Below are positions 15,810 to 23,341 of a stretch of DNA of 64,000 nucleotides, piece after piece. A program made the position numbers and the translations under genes. The notes under the pieces were generated by a model. That model did no database searches and was not told the DNA's origin. It was given only the letters and a program-made list of their open reading frames with translations. Source of the stretch: Nonomuraea spiralis (lineage in GTDB: Bacteria; Actinomycetota; Actinomycetes; Streptosporangiales; Streptosporangiaceae); the NCBI RefSeq assembly GCF_014648435.1, contig NZ_BMRC01000009.1, positions 62,001-126,000 on the forward strand, read 5' to 3'. Each line of letters opens with the position of its first letter. The first letter of the stretch is position 1.

Positions 15810-18800
15810 GCAGCCGCCTGCTCGGCGCCGCCCTGTCCGTCGCGGTCGCCGCCGCCCTGGCCGTCCTGCCCGGCCACGCCGCCGCTGCGACCGCCGCCGA
15901 GACCGCGACCCCGCGTACGACCGTGACCTTCACCGACACGTACGAGGTGCTGCACGGCAATCCGTACACCGGCACCGCCTTCGACATCAACTCGCCCAAG
16001 CCCGCCGGCGGACGCGGCTGGGTGTTCGCCGACGACCCGGCGATCACCGCGTTCATCGACGGCAAGGAGAAGATCCCCGACGAGGCGGACATCGTCCGGC
16101 TGCAGATCGCGTGGGCCGACTTCGAGCCCGAGGACGACGCCTTCACCTGGGACCGCCTGGACGCGTTCATGAAGCGCGTCGTCGAGCAGGGCAAGACCGT
16201 GGAGTTCCAGCTCCTCATGTCCGAGGCGCCCGACATCAAGAACGACCCGAGCGTCTTCGCCTACGAGTACCCGCCCGCCTGGCTCTTCGACCAGCTCGGC
16301 GCGGGGTTCCGGCTCGCGCCGTACAACACGGTCTACAAGTCGCGGCAGCCGATCTACCACGACCCGATCTACCTCGCCGAGCTCAAGGAGGCGGTCGGCG
16401 CCTTCGCCGCCCGCTACGACGCGAACCCGGGGATGGCCTGGGTCGACCTGCGCGCCTTCGCGCTGTTCGGCGAGTGGTCGGGCTGGAACGACGCGATGAA
16501 CTTCCCGTGGCCCGACAACGCCACCCGTTCGAAGACGCTGCGCGCGATCATGGACATCTACGCCGAGGCGTTCACCCGGACGATGGTCATGATGCCGAAC
16601 CCCGGCGCGGACGTGGTCACGACCGACCCCGACGCCGACACCCAGGCCAAACGGTACGTCGCGTTCGGCTACGAGCAGGCCGCCCGCAACGAGAACTGGG
16701 GCCTGCGGTCCGACACCGTGAACAGCGCGTTCCCCTGGATGCAGTACGGGACCGGCAGCGAGAACGTGTGGGTCAACCGCAAGCTCCGCCGCGACCTCAT
16801 CCAGGTCTCGGAGGGAGCGGGCTGGGACAGCGGGATCATGCTGAACAACCCGCGGCTCGTCGTCAAGAACGCGCTGGAGGGCTACCACTCCAACCTCCAG
16901 GGCATCAACAACACGAGCTTCGCGCAGTGGCAGGCGATGAAGGACGCGTACGGCGAGTGGTTCACGACGCTCGGGCGCTACTCCGGCTACCGGTTCCTCA
17001 TGCCGCGGGCGACGTACGACTCCCAGGTCGCGCCCGGCGGCGCGTTCACGCTCGCCCACACCTGGACCAACAACGGCGTCGGCTTCAGCCCGCGCAAGTA
17101 CCCGCTGGAGGTGCGCTTCACCGACCGTGCCACGGGCGAGGTGGTGTGGCGCGGCACCGACGCCTCGCTCGACCAGACGAAGTGGTTCAAGGGGGACGTA
17201 CGCGAACTGCGGTCGGCGTTCACGCTGCCCGCCGGCGTCCCGGCCGGGACGTACGACGTCGGCATCGCCATGCTCGGCGACGACGGCAAGCCGCGCATCG
17301 AGCTGGCCATGCCGGACGGCGTGGGCAAGGTGTACCCGATCGGCACGATCAAGGTCGTCCCCGAGGTCGCGCCGGCTGCGCCGACCGCCGCACCGCTCAC
17401 CCAGTTCAAGATCGAGAACGAGGACTACACCGAGGCCAAGGGCGCGTACGGCGTCGAAGCCCCGCCCGAGGGCGGCTTCGGCTCGCTCTACCTGGACGAG
17501 GCCGGCGAGTGGGCCGAGTACGACAACGTCGTGGTGCCCGCGAGCGGGACCTACCGGGCCGAGTTCCGCCTCTCGTCCGAGCAGGGCAACCGCTTCCGCG
17601 TCGAGGTCGACGGCCGGGACGCGCTGGGCCCGATCACCGTGCCCGACTCCGGCGGCTACAACGTCTACCGGACGATCGAGCGCGAGCTCACCCTGCCCGA
17701 GGGCCGCCACACGATCCGGATCGTCCGCGAGGACGGCCGCTGGTTCTTCATGAACTGGATGCGGTTCACGCACGAGCGGCCCGAGTCGATCACGATCCAG
17801 GCCGAGCGGCCCACGGCCCAGGAGGGGGTCTGGCTCGCCGCGGAGGACGCGGTCAGCGACGACGGCACCCCCGGCGTCTCCGTCGTCGACACCGGCGACT
17901 GGCTGCGCTACGACGGGGTCGAGATCCCCGCGAGCGGCGACTACCTCCTGCAGTTCCAGTACTCCACCGTCAACGCCGACCCGCTGAGGTTCAGGGTCGA
18001 GGTCGACGGGACCGACGTCTCGGGCGAGCTGAGCCTGCGCGACACGGGCGGGGTCAACCGGATCCGGACCGAGGACTTCGTCGTCCCGCTGACCGCCGGC
18101 AGCCATTCGGTCAAGGTGGTGTGGATCGAGGCCCACTCCAACATCGTGTGGAACCGCATGCGCCTCGACCTCCAGGGCGCCGCCGAGCAGACGATCGAGG
18201 CGGAGCAGTACACCATGCAGTGGAACCTGGGCCAGGAATGGGGTTGGAAGGGGGCCGACACCGGCGTCGTCGTGGGCACGTACCAGGGGGCCGGCGGGCC
18301 CGTACGGGCGGTCGGCCGCGTCGACGAGGGCGACTACCTGCGCTACGAGAACGTCTTCGCCCCGCACACCGGGCTCTACCGGGTCGGGTTCACCGCCGCC
18401 TCCGGCAAGGCCACCTCCTTCCGCTTCGAGGTCGACGGCGACCGGTACCCGGTGCACGTGCCGGACACCGGCGGCGACGGCCACTTCACGACCGTCGGCA
18501 CCTGGGTGAAGCTGACCGCGGGCACGCACACGTTCCGGATCGTCGCCGAGGGGACGGGCCTGCTGCTCGACGCGTTCACCGTCACCGCGGGCACCGCCGC
18601 GACCAAGGCGCTCGTCGCGACCGGCGCCGCCTCGCTCAAGGCGGGCGACACCGCCACGATCACCACCGAGGCCGTCAGCGCCGACGGCAGCCGTACCCCG
18701 GTCTCCGACGGCGTCAGCTACGTCAGCTCCGACCCGTCGGTCGCCACCGTGGACGCGCACGGCGTGGTCAAGGCGGTGGCCTGGGGATCGACGACCATCA

Positions 18801-19501
18801 CGGCGATCTACGACGGCCTGTCGGACGGCTACCCGCTGACCGTCACCGACCCCACGCTGCTCCTCACCTACGTCAACGACGACGACCGGCGGGTGACGTA
18901 CACCGGGGCCTTCGGCGTGGACCGGGGCCGCGGGCTCGGCGACTACGGCGACGACGTGCACTACTCCACCGAGAAGGGCGACCACGCCGAGCTCACCTTC
19001 ACCGGCACCGGCATCAGCTTCCTCACCGAGCGCTACACCGACATGGGGGTCGTCGACCTCTACGTCGACGGCGAACTGCGGGCCTCGGCGGACTGCTACG
19101 GCCCGGTCCGCCAGGGGCAGCAGCGGGTGTTCCGGCTGAGCGGCCTCGAACTGGGCGAGCACACGATCCGCGTGGTGAACAAGCAGAGCGCCGCCGACAC
19201 CGGACGGATCGCCATCGTGGACGCGTTCGTCGTCGAGATGCCGCGCCCCTGGGCCGACGGCGCCGAACTCACCGTCGGGAAGAAGCCGGCGTCGGTGAAG
19301 CTCACCTGGCCCAGGTCGCCGATCGCGACCGGCTACGCCGTGTTCGACGGTGACACCGAGGTCGCCCGCGTCAAGGCGAACAAGACCAAGGCGACGGTCG
19401 GCTCGCTCGTGCCGGGCTCGACGCACACCTTCACGGTACGGCCGGTGTTGCCGGGCGGGACGACGCTGTCGTTCGGGCTGACGGCCGAGGTGACGCTGTG
19501 A
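15806..19501 (+). CDS. Secreted multidomain DUF4832 protein, putative glycoside hydrolase with CBM6/35-like modules
   Basis: 1231 residues. Sec signal about 1-30. An N-terminal (beta/alpha)8-like region (about 40-370) contains 'ADIVRLQIAWADFEPED', 'MSEAPDIKND' and 'FALFGEWSGWND', reminiscent of GH42/GH5 clan enzymes. The DUF4832 part follows ('MLNNPRLVVKNALEGYHSN'), with a beta-sandwich to about 520. Three consecutive CBM6/35-like modules come next (about 535-665, 670-795, 797-930; each with 'EAEQY/IENEDY' openings and 'AGTHTFRI/EGRHTIRI' ends). Then an Ig-like domain ('VSYVSSDPSVATVDAHGVVKAV'), another carbohydrate-binding-like sandwich, and a C-terminal Fn3-like domain. ATGA overlap with the dehydrogenase gene. 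The specific activity is unknown; the operon argues for release of the imported sugar. Confidence 0.85.
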   Translation: MSSRLLGAALSVAVAAALAVLPGHAAAATAAETATPRTTVTFTDTYEVLHGNPYTGTAFDINSPKPAGGRGWVFADDPAITAFIDGKEKIPDEADIVRLQIAWADFEPEDDAFTWDRLDAFMKRVVEQGKTVEFQLLMSEAPDIKNDPSVFAYEYPPAWLFDQLGAGFRLAPYNTVYKSRQPIYHDPIYLAELKEAVGAFAARYDANPGMAWVDLRAFALFGEWSGWNDAMNFPWPDNATRSKTLRAIMDIYAEAFTRTMVMMPNPGADVVTTDPDADTQAKRYVAFGYEQAARNENWGLRSDTVNSAFPWMQYGTGSENVWVNRKLRRDLIQVSEGAGWDSGIMLNNPRLVVKNALEGYHSNLQGINNTSFAQWQAMKDAYGEWFTTLGRYSGYRFLMPRATYDSQVAPGGAFTLAHTWTNNGVGFSPRKYPLEVRFTDRATGEVVWRGTDASLDQTKWFKGDVRELRSAFTLPAGVPAGTYDVGIAMLGDDGKPRIELAMPDGVGKVYPIGTIKVVPEVAPAAPTAAPLTQFKIENEDYTEAKGAYGVEAPPEGGFGSLYLDEAGEWAEYDNVVVPASGTYRAEFRLSSEQGNRFRVEVDGRDALGPITVPDSGGYNVYRTIERELTLPEGRHTIRIVREDGRWFFMNWMRFTHERPESITIQAERPTAQEGVWLAAEDAVSDDGTPGVSVVDTGDWLRYDGVEIPASGDYLLQFQYSTVNADPLRFRVEVDGTDVSGELSLRDTGGVNRIRTEDFVVPLTAGSHSVKVVWIEAHSNIVWNRMRLDLQGAAEQTIEAEQYTMQWNLGQEWGWKGADTGVVVGTYQGAGGPVRAVGRVDEGDYLRYENVFAPHTGLYRVGFTAASGKATSFRFEVDGDRYPVHVPDTGGDGHFTTVGTWVKLTAGTHTFRIVAEGTGLLLDAFTVTAGTAATKALVATGAASLKAGDTATITTEAVSADGSRTPVSDGVSYVSSDPSVATVDAHGVVKAVAWGSTTITAIYDGLSDGYPLTVTDPTLLLTYVNDDDRRVTYTGAFGVDRGRGLGDYGDDVHYSTEKGDHAELTFTGTGISFLTERYTDMGVVDLYVDGELRASADCYGPVRQGQQRVFRLSGLELGEHTIRVVNKQSAADTGRIAIVDAFVVEMPRPWADGAELTVGKKPASVKLTWPRSPIATGYAVFDGDTEVARVKANKTKATVGSLVPGSTHTFTVRPVLPGGTTLSFGLTAEVTL

Positions 19502-21360
19502 CCTCCTTGCGGAAGGGCACGCTCCGGATCGAGGGAGCCGCCGACCCGGTCTCCGGGGTGTTGCCGATCCTGTCCGGCGTACGCCCCACCACCGGGGACG
19601 GCGTGGGCGCCGACGACGAGATGCGCCGGAACCTGGCCTACGGCCGGCCGCACTCGCTCGTGCCCTACACCCGGCAGTGGGGGTACGACCGCGAGCGCGC
19701 CGAGCGCGAGCTGCCCACGGTGGTCCTGGAGAACGACCTGCTCACCGCGACGTTCCTGCCGGGATACGGCGGGCGCCTGTGGTCGCTCGTCCACCGGCCC
19801 AGCGGCAGGGAACTGCTGCACCGCAACCCGATACTCCAGCCCGCCAACCTCGCGCTGCGGGACGCGTGGATCGCCGGCGGGGTGGAGTGGAACCTGGGCA
19901 CGACCGGGCACTGGCCGCTGACCTGCGAGCCGCTGCACGCGGTCCGGGTGACCGCCGCCGACGGGACGCCGGTGTTGCGGATGTTCGAGTTCGAGCGGCT
20001 GCGGCGGCTGATCGTGCGGATCGACGCCTGGTTACCCGCCGGGTCGCCGGTGCTCTACGTGCACGTCTCCCTCCACAACCCCTCCGACCAGGTCACGCCG
20101 GTCTACTGGTGGTCCAACATCGCCGTACCGGAGAGCGCGGGCGTACGGGTGCTCAGCCCGGCCGACCGTGCCTTCCACTTCGACTACGTGAGCGATCTGC
20201 GGCATGTGGACTTCCCCGGCACGGACGGCGCCGACCGCAGTTACCCGGCGCGGGCCGTCCGGGCGGCCGACTACTTCCTGGACCTGCCGGAAGGGGCACG
20301 CCGCTGGATCGCGGCCCTGGACGAGGCCGGGTCGGGGCTCGTCCAGACCTCCACCGGCGGGCTGCGTGGCCGCAAGCTGTTCTGCTGGGGATCGACGGCC
20401 GGCGGCCGGCACTGGCAGGAGTGGTTGTCCGGTCCCGGCTCGCCGTACCTGGAGATCCAGGCGGGGCTGGCCAGGACCCAGCTGGAGCACCTGCCGATGC
20501 CCGGCGGCGCGACCTGGTCCTGGACCGAGGCGTACGGGCGGCTCGACGTCGAGCCGGCGGCCGTGCACGGGAGCTGGCGGGAGGCGTGCGAGGCGACGGC
20601 CGAGGCCCTGGACCGGCTCGTCCCGCCCGAGCGGCTGGACGAGGCGCTAGGGGAGGCGGCGGCCTTCGGGCCGCACGAGGAGTGGCTCGCCGAGGGCTCC
20701 GGCTGGGGCGGCCTTGAGGGGTACGCCGGTTTCCCGCCGCCGGGCCCCGCGCAGGCACCCTGGCAGGAGTTGCTCTCCACTGGGCGCCTGCCGGTCTGCG
20801 ACCCGCCCGCGCCGCCGATCACCGGCCGGCGCTGGCGGGAGGCGCTGGAGAAGAGCGCCGACGACTGGCACGCGTACTACCACCTGGGCCTGATGCGCCT
20901 GGCCGACGGTGAGGACGACGCCGCCCGCGCCGCCTGCGAGCTCTCCGCCGGCGCGCGCAGGACCCCGTGGGCGCTGCGGGTCCTGGCCTTCCTCGCCGCG
21001 TCGCCGGAGGAGGCGGCCGACCTCATGCTCGAAGCGCACCGGCTCCGCCCGGACCTGCGGGAACTGGCCGTCGAGACGCTCGACGCGCTGCTCGTGTCCG
21101 GGCGGTGCGAAGCGGCGCTCGCCCTGATCGAGGCGCTGCCGTACCGCGGTCACGGCCGGATCCGGCTGGCCGAGGCGAGGGCGGCGCACGCGATCGGCGA
21201 CGACGACCGCCTGCGCCGCCTGCTGGCGGAGGGCGTCCAGGTCGACGACGTGCGCGAGGGGGAGGTCTCGCTCGACCGGCTCTGGCTGGCGGTGCATCCC
21301 GGCGAGCCCGTCCCGGCCCGGTACGACTTCCGCATGAGCGACGCGGGGTCATCCACCTAG
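19498..21360 (+). CDS. DUF5107 domain protein with C-terminal TPR-like helices
   Basis: 620 residues, cytoplasmic (no signal). An N-terminal galactose-mutarotase-like beta-sandwich (about 40-330) has the DUF5107 hallmarks 'FLPGYGGRLWSLVHRPSGREL', 'AWIAGGVEWNLGTTGHWP' and 'PVYWWSNIAVPE'. Helical repeats follow to the end ('DDWHAYYHLGLMRLADGE'). Proteins of this family sit in sugar-utilisation loci; biochemical role is not established to my knowledge. GTG start overlaps the upstream TGA. Last gene of the importer operon, followed by a hairpin and the convergent GlxA-type gene. Confidence 0.85.
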   Translation: MTSLRKGTLRIEGAADPVSGVLPILSGVRPTTGDGVGADDEMRRNLAYGRPHSLVPYTRQWGYDRERAERELPTVVLENDLLTATFLPGYGGRLWSLVHRPSGRELLHRNPILQPANLALRDAWIAGGVEWNLGTTGHWPLTCEPLHAVRVTAADGTPVLRMFEFERLRRLIVRIDAWLPAGSPVLYVHVSLHNPSDQVTPVYWWSNIAVPESAGVRVLSPADRAFHFDYVSDLRHVDFPGTDGADRSYPARAVRAADYFLDLPEGARRWIAALDEAGSGLVQTSTGGLRGRKLFCWGSTAGGRHWQEWLSGPGSPYLEIQAGLARTQLEHLPMPGGATWSWTEAYGRLDVEPAAVHGSWREACEATAEALDRLVPPERLDEALGEAAAFGPHEEWLAEGSGWGGLEGYAGFPPPGPAQAPWQELLSTGRLPVCDPPAPPITGRRWREALEKSADDWHAYYHLGLMRLADGEDDAARAACELSAGARRTPWALRVLAFLAASPEEAADLMLEAHRLRPDLRELAVETLDALLVSGRCEAALALIEALPYRGHGRIRLAEARAAHAIGDDDRLRRLLAEGVQVDDVREGEVSLDRLWLAVHPGEPVPARYDFRMSDAGSST

Positions 21361-21379
21361 ATCGACGGCTGCATCTCGC

Positions 21380-21404
21380 GGAGGGCCCTTCCTCAGGGCT
21401 CTCC
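21380..21404 (+). terminator. Candidate terminator of the sugar operon
   Basis: GGAGGGCCC (21380-21388) and GGGCTCTCC (21396-21404) form a 9-bp stem with one G-U pair and a 7-nt loop, 20 nt after the DUF5107 stop. It overlaps the last codons of the convergent regulator gene. The G-U pair favours the plus-strand transcript. Confidence 0.45.
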
Positions 21405-22370
21405 GCCCCCGGCCGTCCACGGGGCACCGCCGAAGGAACGTCGGTAGGCGGCGGGTGTGGTGCGTACCAGAGAGTGGAAGCGCCGGCGGAGGTTGGCGGC
21501 CGAGGACAGGCCGACCTTGACCGCGATCGTCTCCACGGGGAGATCGGTCTCCTCCAGCAGCGCCCGGGCCGCCGTGACGCGCTGCTGGAGCAGCCATCGG
21601 CCCGGGCTGACACCGAGCTGTTCGGCGAACCGGCGGGCGAGGGTCCGCGAGGAGACCTGGGCGCGTGCGGCGAGGTCGTCGATGGTGAGGGGGGCGTACA
21701 GCCGTTCGGTGGCCCAGTCGAGGACCGGGGCCAGGGACTCCGGCGGGCGTTCGGCGGGGGGCGCGGTGCTGTACTGCAGTTGCCCGCCCTCGCGGTGCGG
21801 CGGCATGACCATGTGGCGGGCGACGTGCGCGGCGTAGGCGGCGCCGTGGTCGGTACGGGCCAGGTGCAGGCACAGGTCGATGCCGGCGGCGGTGCCCGCG
21901 CTGGTGGCGATGTCGCCCAGGTCGACGTACAGGGTGTCGGGTTCGACCTGTACGTCGGGAAAGCGGGCCGCGAACTCGGCGGCGAGCCGCCAATGGGTGG
22001 TCGCCCTGCGGTGATCGAGCAGCCCCGCCTCGGCGAGCAGGAAGGCGCCCGAGCAGATCGCGACCATGCGGGCGCCACGCCGGTGGGCCCGCCGGACCGC
22101 GTCCAGCACGGCCCGTGGCGCCGCTTCGTCGCGGCTGTGCCATCCGGGGATCACCACCGTGTCGGCGGTCTCCAGTGCGGAAAGTCCCTCGTTGACCGCC
22201 ATGTCGTAGCCCGCCAGGGTCGGTACGACTCCCGGACGTTCGGCGCACACCTGGAACGTGTAGCGGGCGGCCAGGCCGGGACGGCGTACCCCGAAGACCT
22301 CGGCGGCGCACGCCAGCTCGAACGTGGACTGTGGCGGCAACACCAGCGCGGCCACTCGCTGAACCCTCAT
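21393..22370 (-). CDS. GlxA family transcriptional regulator (DJ-1/PfpI + AraC HTH)
   Basis: 325 residues. The N-terminal DJ-1/PfpI-type domain (about 8-190) contains 'RVQRVAALVLPPQSTFELA' and the nucleophile-elbow-like 'MVAICSGAFLLAEAGLL'. A C-terminal AraC/XylS double helix-turn-helix covers about 215-315 ('LAARAQVSSRTLARRFAEQ' and 'VKVGLSSAANLRRRFHS'). The family has many actinobacterial members that activate a divergent neighbour. The gene diverges from the cupin gene with 71 nt between start codons, so that is the likely target. Confidence 0.93.
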   Translation of the reverse strand: MRVQRVAALVLPPQSTFELACAAEVFGVRRPGLAARYTFQVCAERPGVVPTLAGYDMAVNEGLSALETADTVVIPGWHSRDEAAPRAVLDAVRRAHRRGARMVAICSGAFLLAEAGLLDHRRATTHWRLAAEFAARFPDVQVEPDTLYVDLGDIATSAGTAAGIDLCLHLARTDHGAAYAAHVARHMVMPPHREGGQLQYSTAPPAERPPESLAPVLDWATERLYAPLTIDDLAARAQVSSRTLARRFAEQLGVSPGRWLLQQRVTAARALLEETDLPVETIAVKVGLSSAANLRRRFHSLVRTTPAAYRRSFGGAPWTAGGGEP

Positions 22371-22441
22371 GGCAAGAAAATACCCGTAGACGTCAATCCA
22401 GACACTGGGCGGGAGACGACGTCCGCCGCGACGATGGGGGC

Positions 22442-22765
22442 ATGACGCAAGATTCGAGTGATGTCCAGATCCTGAACGTCGACGAGGTCGAGCCGGTCGA
22501 GGTCGTTCCCGGGATCATCAGGCGGCGCCTGCCCGCCACCGACTGGGCCCGCGGCTGGATGTACGACTTCGCCCCCGGCACCGAATGGCCCGAGGTGGAC
22601 GTGCACGAGGGCGAGGAACGCTACTACGTGATCTCGGGCGAGTTCATCGACCGGGGACAGCGGCTCGGGCCGGGCAGCTACGTCGTGTTCGCGCCGGGCA
22701 GCACACATCGCCCGCGTACCGAGACCGGCGCCCGCATGCTGGGCATCAGCATCCTCACCCCGTAG
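22442..22765 (+). CDS. Small cupin domain protein
   Basis: 107 residues, a single cupin barrel of the ChrR-like type. Metal-site residues are visible in 'DVHEGEERYYVISGEFID' and the second motif 'GPGSYVVFAPGSTHRP' (His in 'STHRP'). May be a small dioxygenase, isomerase or ligand-binding protein. ATG at 22442 has a G-rich site (GGGGG) close upstream; the frame is open further left but overlaps the divergent regulator promoter. Divergent from the GlxA-type regulator. Confidence 0.85.
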   Translation: MTQDSSDVQILNVDEVEPVEVVPGIIRRRLPATDWARGWMYDFAPGTEWPEVDVHEGEERYYVISGEFIDRGQRLGPGSYVVFAPGSTHRPRTETGARMLGISILTP

Positions 22766-22786
22766 CCGCCGAGGCCGCTCCAACAG

Positions 22787-22808
22787 ATCCTCAACGCATC
22801 CTCAACGC
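22787..22808 (+). repeat. Tandem 11-bp direct repeat, putative response-regulator site
   Basis: Two head-to-tail copies of ATCCTCAACGC (22787-22797 and 22798-22808) lie 53 nt upstream of the start of the small secreted protein gene. An 11-bp period places both units on the same helix face, as for OmpR/PhoP-family direct-repeat sites. The regulator is unknown. Confidence 0.5.
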
Positions 22809-22861
22809 CCCCGCCCCATGCTCGTCCCAGGGACACGAGCCACGTGAAAGGGGACCGCGAG

Positions 22862-23317
22862 ATGACGCACATCGTCGCGAAGGCCGCGGCAATTCTCGGC
22901 GGGGGCGGCCTGTCACTCGTCCTGCTGGCCACCGCCGCGCACGCCACGGCCGCCGCTCCGCCGCATCGCGTCAGGGCGAGCTGCACGATGAGCGACGGCC
23001 AGAAGGCGACCTTCGAGCTGAAGTACCGGACGTCCGGCGGGTATCACCGCGTCTCCGACATCCTCTACAGCTGGAACTCCGAGGTGCCGATCCGCCTGAG
23101 GACCGGACACCTCCGTCTGATGGTCGAACGGCGCGGCAGTGACAGGAAGGTCTTCGAGGAGACGCTGCACGAGAAGGAGACCTCCAACGACGTCTCCTAC
23201 GACCTCGTCGTCGACGTCAAGGTCCCGGCCGCGCGGAAGCTCTACCTCGTCGTCGACTCCACGTACGTGAAGAAGGGCAGAACGCTGCGCTGCGCGGGAC
23301 GCACCGCCGGAGTCTGA
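22862..23317 (+). CDS. Small secreted protein of unknown function
   Basis: 151 residues from the ATG with GAAAGGGG at 8 nt. Sec signal about 1-31 (…ATAAHATAAA). The mature part (about 120 residues) is beta-rich and charged, with two Cys ('RASCTMSD' near the N terminus and 'LRCAGR' near the C terminus) that probably form one disulfide joining the ends. Not a family I recognise. A tandem 11-bp repeat upstream suggests control by a response regulator. Confidence 0.75.
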   Translation: MTHIVAKAAAILGGGGLSLVLLATAAHATAAAPPHRVRASCTMSDGQKATFELKYRTSGGYHRVSDILYSWNSEVPIRLRTGHLRLMVERRGSDRKVFEETLHEKETSNDVSYDLVVDVKVPAARKLYLVVDSTYVKKGRTLRCAGRTAGV

Positions 23318-23341
23318 CGCCGCACACGTGCCACTGGGCGA

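Noticed and set aside
15725..19426. A 3.7-kb open frame on minus antisense to the DUF4832 gene, and many similar long antisense frames elsewhere (for example 1348-3369 plus, 23924-27217 plus, 35415-37016 plus).
   Set aside because: Their products are Arg/Gly/Pro/Val low-complexity typical of GC-rich shadows; the opposite frames carry clear domains, signal peptides and ribosome sites.
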